This document shows positions 24,489 through 37,077 of a stretch of DNA of 64,000 bases, in pieces (the first letter of the stretch is position 1; the number at the start of each line of letters is the position of its first letter). Below the pieces are notes generated by a model. The model was not told the DNA's origin. It saw nothing but the letters and a program-made list of their open reading frames with translations, and ran no database searches. The DNA comes from Megamerina dolium (lineage: Eukaryota > Arthropoda > Insecta > Diptera > Megamerinidae): positions 22,134,057-22,198,056 of the forward strand of contig OY978527.1 in assembly GCA_963854835.1 (NCBI GenBank). The letters run 5' to 3'. Position numbers and translations under genes: made by a program.

Positions 24489-25743
24489 TACTTTTTTAAA
24501 GAAAAATACAAAAAAAATTCAAATTGAATGGGGAATGTTTATTATCATTTGAAAGAACATTCTTTGGCATTTATTTTTTGAAGATTATGTCTTTCAAATG
24601 TTGGCCGCGGCTACGTCTCAGATGGTCCATTCGTTGAGTCCAATTTTCGATGACTCGTTCGAGCATTTCGATTGGTAGCTGGCGAATGACACGCGTGATG
24701 TTTTGCTCCAAGGCCTGAATCGAAGCGGGTTTGTCCGCATAAACTTTAGACTACATATCCCCACAGGAAAAAGTCTAACGGTGTGATATCACAAGATCTT
24801 GGTGGCCAATCGACCGGCCCAAAACGTGAAATAATCTGCTCACCGAAATGTTCTTTCAATAAATCCATTGATTGATGCGATGTGTGGGAAATGGGCCCGT
24901 CTTGTTGGAACCAAATATCGCCGAGATCACGAGCTTCAATTTCAGGCATCAAATAGTCGGATATCATGGCACGATAACGGTCGCCATTGACGGTTACGTT
25001 CTCACCGGCATCATTTTTGAAGAAATATGGACCGATGATTCCACCGGCCCACAAACCACACCAAACCGTTGTGTTTTCTGGATGAAGGGACAGCTGTTGA
25101 ATCTCTTCAGGTTGCTCTTCGTCCCAAATGAGGCAATTTTGCTTGTTTACATTCCCATTGAGTCAGAAATGGGCCTCATCGCTGAACAAAATTTGGCTCG
25201 AAAACGTCGGATCTTCTTGGAACTTTTCAAGAGCCCATAGAGCGAAGCTATGTCGCTTGGGAAGGTCGGGCGGCTTCAGTTCTTGCACAAGCTGTATTTT
25301 GTACACTTTTAATTTAAGATCTCGACGTAAAACGTGCCAAGTCGTTCCATATGTCAGTTCGAGTTGCTGCGAACGGCGCCGAATCGACTCTCCACGGTCT
25401 TGGTGTACACTCTCAGCTACGGCCGCTATATTTTCCTCACTGCGTTCTGGACGTGGTCTATTCGGTCTAATATTATCCAATAATGAATGCTGGTTCTCAA
25501 GATGGGTGATGGTGTTGCGAATAGTACGCTCAGTAGGCCGATTATATTGACCATAAGTTGAGCGAAGTGCACGGAACACATTCCTCACAGAAATTGAATT
25601 TTCGTAACAAAGTTGAACGATTTGTAAACGTTGTTCAGGAGTAAGTCTTTCCATGATGAAATGCTAAACAATACTAAACAAAAACAACATGACAGCACAT
25701 GACTCACACGTGATCTGTCAAAAAAAGGCTATTGAAAAAAGTA
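24489..25743 (-). mobile_element. DD41D mariner-like transposon C
   Basis: TA-flanked element (24,489-24,490 and 25,742-25,743) with short ends reading CTTTTTTAAA and its imperfect inverse GAAAAAAG. Length is 1,251 bp. Its termini differ from those of transposons A and B. It is inserted in the N-terminal region of R4/Dong element 4. Confidence 0.85.
24571..25654 (-). pseudogene. DD41D transposase C, one nonsense and one frameshift
   Basis: The ATG at 25,654 starts MERLTPEQRLQIVQLCYEN. A continuous frame of 163 codons covers both helix-turn-helix halves and FSDEAHF. A TGA follows at about 25,160-25,162, where relatives have Trp. The next frame gives GLWAGGIIGPYFF, WFQQDGPISHTS and WPPRSCDITPLDFFLWG, again with 41 residues to the last Asp. 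A shift near 24,752 separates the final ~60 codons, which end at a TAA at 24,571. Only two or three lesions separate it from an open frame, so it is fairly young. Confidence 0.9.
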
Positions 25744-25846
25744 TGTCTACTTGGATCAACCAATATTTGTAATTGTTGTTGAACTTGTTGTTTAATTTGT
25801 TCGATTACTGAATCTAGCAATAGTTTTTTTCGAATAATCTGCGCTC

Positions 25847-26658
25847 TGTTGCGAGCCACAATATGAAATATGCACATATGCCTATTTTGCCTTGCGACCT
25901 ATTTCCCGAAATTGTGAACTACATATTTGTCCAACATTGCTCGGAGTTGTGATATACACAATCCATACTAATATTACTTATAATTGTGGAATGCCAGAAC
26001 ATTGAGCCAACTGAGTTGCAGTTGGGTGTGAAAATGCTGACAAAGCACTTTCCCACACAATTCGTAGTTCTGCACTTTCGTAAGCATACCTGTGCAAGCA
26101 TACATGATAACTAAAATCAAGCGGACTACTCATGTGTGTGGATATCAAAAAGTTGCTTTCTCACGTAGTATATACACACATGGGGAGTACATCGATCGTG
26201 TACATAAACACATACATACATACATACAAGTATTGTGAATGTTATTGTATGTTGTATGTTGGTATGTGGGTAGATTGATATGTGGCTAGTGTTAGAAAAA
26301 TGGTATATAAGCTGCCAGCTTACCGAAGGCAGTCGCTTTTCAGTTGTGAGTCTTGCACCGAAGTGCTAGCGTTTAAGAATTGTGAAATACTGCGATCCCT
26401 ACGAGGCCCTCCAGTATTAGTGTACGAGTGTAAGAAATTGTAAATACTGCGATCCTTACGAGGCCCTTCAGTATTAGTGTAAAAGTGCAAAATCAAAAGT
26501 AACACCAGCAATAAAGCGAATACCCAAAACCCCAAGTATCATTGATAAAGTATAATTGTTTTATTTCAGCTTAGGTTTAGGTGCTAATCTTGTGCGCCAC
26601 ATCCGTGAGTTTAGCCGTTAGGTACTTAGTGAGTGTTGTGGAAAAATAGTATGCAACA
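25847..26658 (+). repeat. Gypsy 5' LTR
   Basis: It begins TGTTGCGAGCC and ends GTATGCAACA. It shares its whole length with the solo LTR at 51,754-52,525 and with the 3' LTR. It contains a tandem duplication of about 60 bp around ATACTGCGATCC (26,386-26,500) that the solo LTR lacks, and it misses about 43 bp near 26,570 that the other two have. A poly(A) signal AATAAA is at about 26,510. Confidence 0.9.
26303..26346 (+). promoter_or_regulatory. LTR core promoter: TATA box and initiator
   Basis: TATATAA at about 26,304-26,310 is followed about 30 bp downstream by TTCAGTTGTG, which fits the arthropod initiator TCAGTT. The solo LTR keeps the same spacing. In the 3' LTR the initiator reads TTTGGTTTTG, so it is damaged there. 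The transcription start near 26,342 is inferred. Confidence 0.65.
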
Positions 26659-26770
26659 TTTTGCCGCAGCCGGTATGGTACTGCGAAATATCTTGCATAT
26701 ACAAGGTGTTTTAGTTCAACGTTCAACGCAGTATAGGACCTAATTATAGTGTGTGTATGACCAAAATCAA

Positions 26771-28090
26771 ATGGACTCGGTAAGCAACACATCATCATGG
26801 AAAGGTACTACATCCAAAAAAGGAATTTGACGCCACGTTATCCGAGCTAAACGATCTATTGAAAAGGCAGGCTGAAGCTGCCTTAAAACAAAAAGACGAC
26901 TTAGAGGCAGCAGAGATACAAATTAGGGCTCTGCGAACTCAGATCGCAAAACAGAGATCCAACGCGGAAGAGCTAGAAGTAGAGATTACTAAGACTCTTA
27001 ATAGAAATAAGGAATTAGAAGATTTAGTGAAAGAAAAGGGCATTTCAGAAGAATTTATAGAGAAAAGCCTTAGAACCTCTGTTGACTCTGAGCAGCTAAG
27101 TGCACTCCAGGCAAAAGAAAGGAATCTCGAAAGAGAACGCTGCCTAACACAGGAGACACCCCTCCGTAGCCGTACACAGTACGAAAAACATAACCAGATT
27201 TACAATTAAATCTAAAAATGCGTATTGACGAAATTCACAGACCGTCAGAAGAATAGTCTCAGTACTCACTGGAGAGGAGTCTAAAGATTTGAGGACCGAA
27301 GTACACCAGTTCATTTCTGGGTGCGAATTAGCAAGAAAATCCATAAAAACCCGACGCGTTGGAAAATTTGGTAGCTTGTATAAAACAGCGACTTGATGAT
27401 GCTTTTAACTTAGTGCTAAGTAAGAAGTTCGCTAATATAGAGGGGTATGCGAGCACATCTTTTATATCAGGCCTTCAAGACCCATTGTTAAAAACTCATA
27501 TGCTAGGTGCTAGGGCACGTTAGACGAATTAGTAGAGGAGGCCGTAAACACGGGTATTCTGCTCGAATAAGGACAACGATTCAATTCATTTAATATGGGC
27601 GTACTATATTCAAACGATGTTCACCAGACTGAGGCCAGTAATACAGTGGCATTTCACCAGAATAGAAATGACAAGATGCCACTCGGAATGAACAAATACC
27701 AAAATAATAACGTAAGACCCCAAAATAGCCAAAGGAAAGTTCCTACCTGCTCCTTCTGCGACAAAAAGGGGCACACCAGAAACGTCTGTTTTAAGAGAAA
27801 AAGCATGCCCTATTGCATAAAGTGTAAAAAATACGGACATGAGTTCAATTTGTCATGCACACCTTTTAGCAACAACAGGTCATAAGGAAAAGGCAATCAA
27901 ACACCTGCACCTAGTAAGGGAGGTCAAGAAAGCAAAGGTCCTAATAAATTCGGAGACCAAATGTTTTTTCTGTAAGAAGCCGGGACACAGGATCGCCAAC
28001 TGTTATAAACGCAAAGAATGGGAAAAACCCCAGGGAAACTACGGGGGCCCAGGTACGGCCAATAAACCAGGAACTCCAAAATTTTGCTAA
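26771..28090 (+). pseudogene. Gypsy gag remnant with zinc knuckles
   Basis: A Glu/Lys-rich, coiled-coil-like N-terminal segment (26,840-27,130) is followed by capsid-like pieces in changing frames (27,230-27,540). Two CX2CX4HX4C zinc knuckles, CSFCDKKGHTRNVC near 27,748 and CFFCKKPGHRIANC near 27,961, are typical of the nucleocapsid region. At least four frameshifts separate the parts. An ATG at 26,771 may be the original start, but its frame closes after 18 codons. Confidence 0.78.
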
Positions 28091-28106
28091 AAGTACGCCA
28101 GTTGAA

Positions 28107-31100
28107 ATGGAAGGTGTCAGTCATGCGTGCTTAGAGATTGTTGACACACCCTGCAAGTTAGATAGCAAGATGACGGAAGTTGGTAGTCAAGCGTCCAGGA
28201 GGATTGTTGAACCATCTTTCCCATCCAGTAATAACAAACATGGCTACTGTTTGGGAGTCTCTGATTTAGATGATGTGTTCATTGAGTTTCCGTGTGAGGA
28301 ATCAAAAAATGGAAAACTCATTTTACTTGTATACTCTGGGGCAGATACCATTTTAATAAAGTCATCAGTAATTAATGAATCTGTTAGCAAGAAGCGACAT
28401 TTAAGGAAAAATCTTAGTGGTGCATTCGGAGGATTTGTCACCACGTTAGGGTAAATAGCAGTCCAACACGAGAGGACTAAAGATTTAATTTTAGAACTAC
28501 ACTTAATCTCTGAAGAGAGAGGGATACCTGCTGATGGTATCCTAGGTAGAGACAATTTATGGAACCGATCGGTTGTCAATACTATGAAAAAGAAGCTGAT
28601 TTTCTTCGGTGAACGAAAACAGCATTTGATGACTTTACCTCACAAATCGTTGAACGAATACGTGAATAGAATACTACATACCAGTGAGGTTGTAGTACCT
28701 GGGAGAACTATGAAGGTAGTCCTTATTAAAGTAAATCCAAATTTCGAAACAATTATAATAGAGAAACAGAAAGTATCTCCTGGAATATATTTAGGGAAGA
28801 CATTGGACAGGGTAACGGACAACACAGTTTATGTCCCAATTCTCAATACGAATATAGATTCATATATTGTAAATAATAAGCTTAAAATTAATTTAATTAA
28901 ATTTAATCATTTAGAACACGAAGAATACAACATAGCTCATAAAATAAATAACATTAAGGAAACTGATAGCCAAAAAAGGGTTACCAAAATATTAGAAACA
29001 ATTAAGCTAGACGAAAACTTCAACATTGAGAAAAAAAATTCCATAGATGGAATACTTAAGTCATCCACGATTAATTTTTCTTGGAAGGTGACAAACTGTC
29101 TTACACCACAGGTATAAAACACATAATACCAATAAAAGCAGACCAGGCGCCAATCAACCAAAGACAGTACAAGCTACCAGAATCGCATAAGGAAGATATC
29201 AATAAGCAAGTAAACAAAATGTTGGCGGACGACATAATTATTCCCAACTCATTGCACTGGAATTCTCCCATAATTTTGGTGCCAAAGAAAGGGGAAGAAG
29301 ATGGTATAAGGAAATGGAGGTAGTAGATTTTAGGAAATTAAATGACGCCACTATTAAACAAGTTTTTCCCATTCTCCGCATCGATGAAATATTAGACCAG
29401 TTAGGTCATTGTAGATATTTCACTACACTTGATTTGGCCAGTGGGTATCATCAAGTGTTATTGAAAGAATCAGACAGAGAAAAAACAGCTTTTAGTACAG
29501 GTGTTGGGCCCTATAAATTTAACAGAATGTTTTTCGGCTTAACAGGAGCCCCTGCCACCATCCAAAGACTAATGAAGCATGTACTAAGAGGACTCAAGGT
29601 ATAGATTGTTTTGTCTACTTCGATGACATCGTCGTATATGGTCGGAACTTGTTACAATATGAATCGCGTTTTCGAAGGGTATTTGGACTTTTACGTTAAC
29701 ATAACTAGAAGCTGAATACAGAAAACTGCCAGTTTCTACGAAAAGAGATAATTTACCTAGGCCATAAATGCACTGACGAAGGAGCGTTACCAGATCCGGG
29801 TAAGGTGGAATGTGCTAAAAATATTCCTGTGCCAAAAAATAAAAAAGATGTTCAGGCATTTCTAGGTTTAGTAAATTATTACCGAAAATTTGTTGAGAAT
29901 ATGGCTAGTATGGCACTGCCTATCAACAAATTACTCAGGAAAGACAGGAAATTTGATTGGACAGAAAAATGTCAGAAAGCTTCTGAAGATTTGAAGCAAG
30001 CAATTTGCTCTCCGCCAATTTTAGCCTATCCAGATTTTTCTAAACATTTTGTGTTAACAACAGATGCCAGCAACGAGGCTGTAGGTGCAATTCATAAGGT
30101 GAAATTGGAAAAGATAGACCAATAGCCTTTGCGAGCAGACGCTCAGTGATGCTGAAAAAAGGTATTCCACCATCGAAAAGGAATTCCTAGCCATCGTGTG
30201 GGCTGTGAAGAATCCTCGAACTTATCGACTCGGTAGACCATTCAAGATCTACATCGACCACCAGTCACTACGAGGAATTGCAAACCTAAAGGATCAGACA
30301 TCACGTTTAACACGTTTCAGGCACAAATTATCTGAATTTGATTTTGAAATAATTTATAAACCAGGCAAAAGGAACTTGAACGCGGATGCGCTCAGCAGAG
30401 TCTATAACCGAATCAGGAGTCAACTATGGTTGTGACTCGTTAAAACTTGATGAATGCAGAAAATCAGGAGCACGAGAATGCGAAACTTCTCACTGATGAG
30501 AAGGATATATCGACGATACATCCTTCGCATGATTCACCTTTAGGAGGGCATCAGGGTGCTTTGAAAACTTATTTCAGGATTAGAATACAGTACAGGTGGA
30601 AAGGTATGCGAAACCAGATTAAAGAGTATGTTAAAAATTGTAAAAAATGTTAAATCAAAAAAAGTTCAAGGCTTATCAAAATGCCAATGACATTGACCGA
30701 CACGCCTTCAAGACCATTTAAATAGGTTTATATGGACATGGTGGGAATTCTCCCAGAAACCACATCGGGAAATAAGTACATTCTTACTTTTCAAGATGAT
30801 TTTTCAAAATTTTTCATTTGTGTACCTATTCCTGATGCAGAATCTAGCACAGTAGCAAAAGCTTTTTACAACGAAGTTATTACACGCGACAACATACCAA
30901 AAATTTTTGTCATAGATAATGGTACAAATTTTACATCAAAATTGTTCTCAGATACATGCAAGATGCTAGGTGTTAAAAAATTACATATAACGCCATATCA
31001 CCCACAAGCAAACGGTTCTCTAGAAAGAAGTCATAGACCCTTAGCGGAATATCTTAGGAGTTTCGTTAAAGAAGATGGTTCAAATTGGGATCAGTGGTTG

Positions 31101-31520
31101 GCGTCAACAATGCATGTTCATAACAATACAGTACATACTACCACCAAACGAACAGCTTTCAGCATACTATACGGCTTTAACACCGACATGCCAACAAATC
31201 TGAAAACCAAAAGAACACCATTGTACAACGCAGAAGACGAAAATATGTTATTAAAATATCAAATACAGAGGTCCCATGAACTAATTAAAGAAAATCAGGA
31301 AGAGGCAAAGGAAAGCGCCAAGAGACAGTACGACAAGAACATACACCCGATAAGTTTTAGAGTAGGAGAAAAGTTTTTAGTTCCATTTGGACTGGACCCT
31401 ACGAAATAGTAAACATAAACAGTCCCATAACAACGACTATACAAATCGGACAAAAATGGAAAAAGTACCACAACAATTTAATAAAATCTTTCCACCAAAA
31501 TTTGATTAATATTAAATTCG
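28107..31520 (+). pseudogene. Gypsy pol: protease, RT, RNase H, integrase (broken)
   Basis: The domain order is that of Ty3/gypsy. The protease lies at about 28,310 with LVYSGAD, where the catalytic Asp of the usual DSG is replaced by Tyr. The RT covers 29,110-29,760, with a DLASGYHQVLLK palm block and a YFDDIVVYG box in a second frame. RNase H covers 30,050-30,420, with TTDASN and HQSLRGI. The integrase has a HHCC-type finger (30,520-30,650) and a core at 30,732-31,409 with the D, D and E residues in MDMVG, VIDNGTNF and SLERSH. The integrase core is a single open frame of 225 codons. At least five breaks lie upstream of it. Confidence 0.88.
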
Positions 31521-31630
31521 ATGATCCTAAAATAACATAATACCGAGTATGCATAAAAGCATGAGAACGAAATGTTCAAAACAAAGATACACGAGAATCA
31601 AATTTTCAGACTATACAAAATACATAATTC

Positions 31631-32980
31631 TTTTTTTTTTTCTCCTTTTAAACTCCTAATTGGAGCATAGGGCCTCCACAAGGCTTCGCCATCGCACACG
31701 GTTTTGGGCAGTTGATCTAGCGCCTTCCCATGAGATGCCGGCTGCAGCTAGCTCACCCAGTATTGATCGTCTCCAGGTGTTTCTTGGTCGTCCGCGGCCT
31801 CTGCTCCCTTGCGGGTTCCACTCAAGCGACATTCGCGTGATGCTATCTGGCTGCTTTCTTAGCGTGTGGCCAATCCAGCGCCACTTTCTACGCTTAATCT
31901 GGATCAGTATGGGCTCTTCGCTCGTCAGACGCCATAGTGCCTCGTTTTCGTGCGTCTGGATATTTGGGAATTTGCCCATACTGATTTTAGCCGGCCAAAT
32001 GCTGTCTTTGCTTTGCTTAGCCTGCAGTTAGCATCCTCCTCAGCTCCCCCGTCTGTTGCTATCGTGCAGCCGAGGTAGCAGAAACTTTCGACGAATTAAA
32101 TCGCACAGCCGTCAATCATTATATGGCTTCTATTGGAATGATTGATTCTCATAGCTTTGGTCTTCGCAATATTTATCTCTAATCCGACGGTGCGTGCCAG
32201 TGCGACTAAACTGTTCGCCTTCGCTTGCATATCTGAGAATTTGTGCGAGAGGAGACAAATGTCTCTGCAAAGTCCAAGTCCTCAAGCTGCCGCGCGAGAT
32301 TCCACACAATGCCAGTTCTCTTGTGCTGAGTGAGGCTGCTCATGTCGTCATTCAGAATAATGGCGAAGAGAAGCGGGGAGAGAGGGCAGCCCTGCCGTAC
32401 TCCAGCGTTGGTCGTGAATGAATCACTGATGTTACCATTGTGTAGAACCGCCAACTCAGAGTTCTCGTAAAGTGCCATTATGAGGCGAATCAGCTTCAGG
32501 GGGACACCTTTTCTACTCAAAGCCATCCAGATGGAATTACGCCTAAGTGTGTCGAATGCCTTCTTGAAGTCGACGAACAGCATGTATAGTGGGGAGCGCC
32601 ATTCAATCGATTGCTCGACGATGATACGAAGTGTGTTAGTCAACGCAGCTACGTTTCGGGCGAAATCCAGCCTGTTCGTCCCTTAAAGCATTCTCAACGC
32701 ACTGGAGTCTATTCTGTATAAGTGATGCCAGAATTTTGTTGATGGAATTGAGCAAGGTTATTCCTCTCCAGTTGCCACAGTCGCGCAGATCACCTTTTTT
32801 CGGAAGTTTAACGATGATGCCCTTCGTCCAAGAGGGAGGTAGCTTTTCGCTGTCCCAAACAGCAGCTATGTGAGGATGCAGAATTTCAGCTGATGTTTGT
32901 GGGTCGGCTGTCAGCAATTCTGGCTAAATGCCGTCGATGCCCGCTGCTTTGTTAAGTTTAAGCTTCTTTATACCTATTAC
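31631..32980 (-). mobile_element. RTE-like LINE (family RTE-b), copy 2
   Basis: 5'-truncated minus-strand copy inserted in the gypsy 3' region, with an A-rich 3' end (11 T on the plus strand at about 31,631-31,641) and the same 3' UTR as copy 1. The 5' break is near KKLKLNKAAGIDGI at about 32,970. I could not define a clean target duplication because both flanks are A-rich. Confidence 0.85.
31656..32975 (-). pseudogene. RTE-b reverse transcriptase, catalytic box lost
   Basis: Blocks on the minus strand: NKAAGIDGI, LPKKGDLRDCGNWRGITLL, FRPKRSCVD, FVDFKKAFDTL, VRQGCPLSPLLFAIILN, then LEDLDFAETF where copy 1 has DYADDICLL, so both catalytic aspartates of the YADD box are gone. The C-terminal piece (31,979-31,656) has RRKWRWIGHTLR and RGRGRPRNTWRR. 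Frame changes occur near 32,640 and between about 32,210 and 31,980. It retains ~35 residues between motifs A and B that copy 1 has lost. Confidence 0.88.
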
Positions 32981-33951
32981 AAAAACACAAAAAAAAAATA
33001 ATAATAAAATTAATATTAATACTTTGACCATATTAAACAAAATGCATAACAATGCATCACCTGTACAATAACGTGAGAACGACACCAAAAATAATAAAGT
33101 ATATAAATATTCAAGAATCAAATTACAGACAAAATGCACATAACACAAGCAAATGCACAACTATGCAAATTTTGTTTTGGGCATGGAAGTATAAAAATCC
33201 TAATCATGATAATTAAAATAATTCCAACATATAAGAATATTTATTAAAATAAACCATTTCTAGATGCAAGAAAAAATAATAATAAACCATCATGAATCAA
33301 ATGGCGTTCTATAATATGCTGAACATAGATGTATGGAAATAAATTTAATCAACTGATAATTACAGGAATGGTATGAGAATTACATTTATTTATTTATTCT
33401 TTCTACTTTCCTTCCCTTTATTACTTCATTTTTGACAACAATAAAATAAAATATTGAAATATTCAGAAATACTTAAAATTTCTACTTTAATATCCTACAA
33501 GAATATAGGGTCCATCAAGAAATATAGGTACCCTAAAGAAATAGCTGAAGTCGAAATTGGAAAGTACTAGACTGTGGATAAAGTGCAGCATCAACGCTGG
33601 AACACCAAACAAAGCATATATATACAGTTTTTCGAAGGGATTAAGACAAATAGAAAGAGACAATAAGGGTCATAGCAAAGAAGAACTAAAATATTTAGAT
33701 ATGAAACACAAGAAGTTATGGAGTTAATGTGCAAATTTAAAATATTTTGCAAATTAGAAAAACGTAGGCGCAGTGTTCATGCGTATAAAGATATCTGTTG
33801 CAATTCATCGCGTTGAATTGTAATTCGGTGTGTGGATACTCATGCGCACTGGGCGGGATAAGTATAGAGAATGCATCCAAATATAATACAATATCTTAAG
33901 GAAAATTACAACTAGAGGGTTAGAAAAATACAGTAAATACAGTAGAGTAAG
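32981..33951 (+). other. Gypsy 3' internal region, non-coding
   Basis: AT-rich sequence between the RTE-b insertion and the BEL insertion. Position alone assigns it to the gypsy element. A stretch at 33,090-33,140 weakly repeats the sequence at 31,570-31,620 (AGAATCAAATT...CAGAC). No coding similarity was recognised. Confidence 0.45.
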
Positions 33952-34454
33952 TGTTGTTACGGGGAGTGATTGCCGGTGGGCTGCACGCTGGCTGCGCCTT
34001 GCCAGGTAATGATGAGGTTGCTGCTATTAACGAGATGCTGTTGTTGGTATTGCTGCGGTCACCACAAAATCACAGAACACACCACTTTTTTGTTTTAGGT
34101 TAAAATTTACTTTGTCACTTTTTAAGTTTAGTTTGAACGTCTATTTTTATTTTCTATTATTTATTTAGTTTATAATTTTGGTTCTATGATTTACTTATTA
34201 TTTTTACTTAGACTGTTTATTTTATATATGGAGAGAGGGATAAACGTGCACTGCTCTGTGTGTTAAGATCCAAAAAAAGAATGAACATAGCGACAGATAA
34301 TAAAAGATATTACACTCTGAAAGAAAATAAAGAAAAGGCAAAGGCAAAGAGAGAGAGAGTAAGAAAGCAAATGCAATAAAAAAAGGAGAGAGTGGTAGCA
34401 AAGAAATATAATACAATACACAGGCAGTGCTGCGCCTTCACTCTGGCGTAGACA
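33952..34454 (-). repeat. BEL 3' LTR (503 bp)
   Basis: On the plus strand it begins TGTTGTTACGG and ends GCGTAGACA. By eye it differs from the other LTR at about three positions (two near +42 and one near the ATGATTTACTT segment), so divergence is under 1%. That implies a recent insertion, or gene conversion. Confidence 0.95.
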
Positions 34455-34470
34455 TTCCGCCCCCCTTGCA
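34455..34470 (-). promoter_or_regulatory. BEL polypurine tract
   Basis: The minus strand reads CAAGGGGGGCGGAA immediately upstream of the 3' LTR. It is purine-rich apart from two C residues, as expected for the plus-strand primer of an LTR element. Its position independently sets the element's orientation. Confidence 0.75.
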
Positions 34471-34873
34471 GGAATACTGCAAAGGAGACGCAAAATCCAC
34501 ACCATAGAGCGAAAAAAATATTAAACAAAATTTAACGCTTAAAAAAAATAATGGGAAATAATGAGAAACTAAATCTAACATAAATTTCAATTAAATAAAA
34601 CTTAATTAAACTAATTTAGAAAAAAGGGAAGAGAGAGAATAAATTGCGAAACAAATTAAAAAGTAAAAATTGTAAATATAGGAATGAAATTCAAAATCCT
34701 TAAAAATAACTTAAAGCAATAGTATAACTTAAGAATTAAGAGTTGAGCGGGATGAAAAAAGTCCGTCGATGGACTTGAGCCGAACAAGCTTGGTGGTTCA
34801 AAATAAACAAATACGGCATGACATCCGGAACAGAACAATACTTCGAAGAAGTTTCACGTCCGACATATTCTTC

Positions 34874-35050
34874 AATGCGTACTGAATATGCTGTGAAATT
34901 GCAATACCTCGCGACTCAACAAATTGTGATGGAACGTTGGAAATATCACATAATTTTAGTTAGTTTGTAAGATTTGATTACTTATTGTTAGTTTCTAAGT
35001 AATTTAGAAAGATCCAATAAAAAAAGCTTGTTAAAAAAAAATGCGTACTG
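34874..35050 (+). mobile_element. Short poly(A) retrocopy with 11-bp TSD
   Basis: The sequence AATGCGTACTG occurs at 34,874-34,884 and 35,040-35,050. Between them lie about 155 bp that end with a CCAATAAAAAAAG poly(A) signal and an A-tract. This is a 5'-truncated LINE-mediated retrocopy. Its source is not identified; the TTGTTAGTTTCTAAGTAA-like end resembles jockey-type 3' UTRs, but this is uncertain. Confidence 0.75.
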
Positions 35051-37077
35051 TAAGTAGAGAAGCATTAGCGATATCCAACAAAAAATAAAAAACATTTTGG
35101 GAGGGATAATGTTGAATATTGTGAAACGTTAACTGATGAACTTTTGTAGTTGATGTAAGTTCTTTTGGATAAACGCGAAAATATATTCGTGTTTGAATCG
35201 AAACAAGATATTCTTGTTAAGTTTGATCGTAATAATTGATATTTGATCCATGCTGTAACGGAAGTGTGCTAAACGGCCTGCAGACTTTTTCTTGTATAGT
35301 TCCTTCCATATTACGTAATACGATAACACTCAAGAGGAACTCGAGAGAGTGTTTTTGGAACGGGAATATGGATTATCCGAATTGTTACCTCCTTAACAAT
35401 GGTGTGTCCATCGTTGATAGAAAGATCGGTAGGGAATTTAAACTTTATCCATGGTCGTAGATCAGATGTGAGAGAAAGGTAAAACAACGTAGCTAAGAAA
35501 CCTGCTGCAAAAAGCAAAATTGAATCGAATCGCTCACTAATGCAGGATGTGGTGAATCAGGAAGGTCTACTTTCTTGCACACATAATGTATATATTGTGC
35601 ACTCTTGGCTCGTAAAGCATAAAGTGGATGAAAGCGGTATCCAAATTGCTTGTCGCCGTTAAAATGCATAAAAATGCCGTTGAATTTGCATAAAGTGTGA
35701 GATGTGTAGACCATTGTCCAAATCAAGGAGGATAATTTGTGAAATACAGAAAATATATATTGGAAATATAAATTTTCTGTGCATACGATATCGTGCGATG
35801 AGCTCTCCATTATCGTATTCATTTTTCGAATTGTGAATTCATTTGAATCACCGATGAAACTGTACTTGACATTTAGTCAATGACCCTCAGCTTTCATTGT
35901 ATTTGCTGCATGATCGTCTAGTCATAGAACAATTAGCATGTAAGTCAACGTAGTTGACGAACGTAAACTTAAAGACAATCATATTAAATGGGCTTCGATG
36001 TCACACTACGATATAGCTTCGAGTGAAAGGTATTTTTGTAGTGTATGTTATGTGGTAGTGAAGAATTTAAGTGGCGAAACCGATGAATAGCTCCAGCTGG
36101 AATAAAGCGCTGCTGTAAGCGATCCTTTATTCGGAAATAGCACTTTCTCACATACAGTATGTAGACATTTTCCACTTTTGTCTCGTAAAGCACAAAAGTG
36201 GAAAAAACAAAGGGTGAGAGTTAAGTAGAAGTTAAACTCTCGAATATTTCCATAGAATGTGAAGTATAAAATATAGGCCAATCTTCGTATCGAGGAAAAT
36301 TAGAGATAGGCCACAAATATATTGGGAATATAAATTGTCTCTACGTATGATGTAGTGCGATGCACTGACTTTTTCGTATTTTATGTATCGAATTTTTACA
36401 TAATAGTGATCTTCCAATCTTCTTCCAATAAGATATAAACAACATCTTTCTAAACATAGGTAGAATATGAGAATCTGAGTTCTACGACAGCATTTAGTGT
36501 AATGGTAAGTCAACGTAGTTAACAAACCGAATATGTAAGTATGGGCTTCAAATTGAGGCATGATTATATACACTAAGTTTAAGCGGTAAATTTGTGATGT
36601 AACTTTTCCAGCGAATGAGATTTAAAGAGTGAGACCATCCTCAAAATCCATAATACCATGAGAGTCCCATTAGTAATGAATTGATACACTCAACTGTGGT
36701 GACTCTCGAAGTCCAATCACGTAGAGTATGGAGAAATTGGATAATCTCGGCTCGTAGAGCACGAACGATGAACAAATGTAATGTCCGATTGGCAAGATTG
36801 CTCATACTGATAATTCCAAAAGAGACAATCTTATGATTGACTGGATTCTTAAAAAATTCAGCAAGCAGTGTGAGTTTAACACCTGGGACCATTCATACGC
36901 ATAGAAATTATTCATTCATTGATGTTTCGTAGAAATCGATCAATTGAATTGTTCAGCTAGGATGAACTGAACGGATGAGAGTGATGCGTATGACGGTCAG
37001 ATCCGAAGAATTTGACAAAACGGTGCCAGTTCACACTTTCGTGGCTCCAGTCAGTATGACTGGGCTATATTGTCCCG
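35051..37077 (-). repeat. Diverged ~570-bp tandem repeats in the BEL 3' interior
   Basis: Several landmarks recur at about 570 bp: CTCGTARAGCAYRAA at 35,609, 36,182 and 36,751; GTCAACGTAGTTRAC at 35,943 and 36,511; and GGAATATAAATT..CTCT/CTGT at about 35,764 and 36,330. On the minus strand each unit contains an ALR-x-KS-type segment followed by a Cys/His-poor linker. It could be a degenerate copy of the BEL zinc-finger/protease junction, but the match is weak. Open frames here are short and broken. Confidence 0.6.

Larger units (their letters stand above)
21236..25846 (-). mobile_element. R4/Dong-like LINE, element 4, 3' portion
   Basis: Minus-strand element split by a gypsy insertion; its 5' portion is at 54,881-55,455. 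This part holds a polar region (25,846-25,742 and 24,480-24,185), the YVDDLKLYA catalytic box (about 23,830), the thumb, a TNLEIKIRTTITKYQFHHPK block (about 22,030), a zinc-binding CRKCKTPNETITHILTGC block (about 21,640), and a restriction-like endonuclease tail with NRSDILLIDRAQNVAYII (about 21,420). An RTE-b copy (22,102-23,570) and a DD41D copy (24,491-25,741) are inserted in it. Confidence 0.75.

Noticed and set aside
35984..36892. Several 60-110-codon minus-strand frames as host genes
   Set aside because: They lie between BEL LTRs in diverged repeat units and have no start context or conserved domains.
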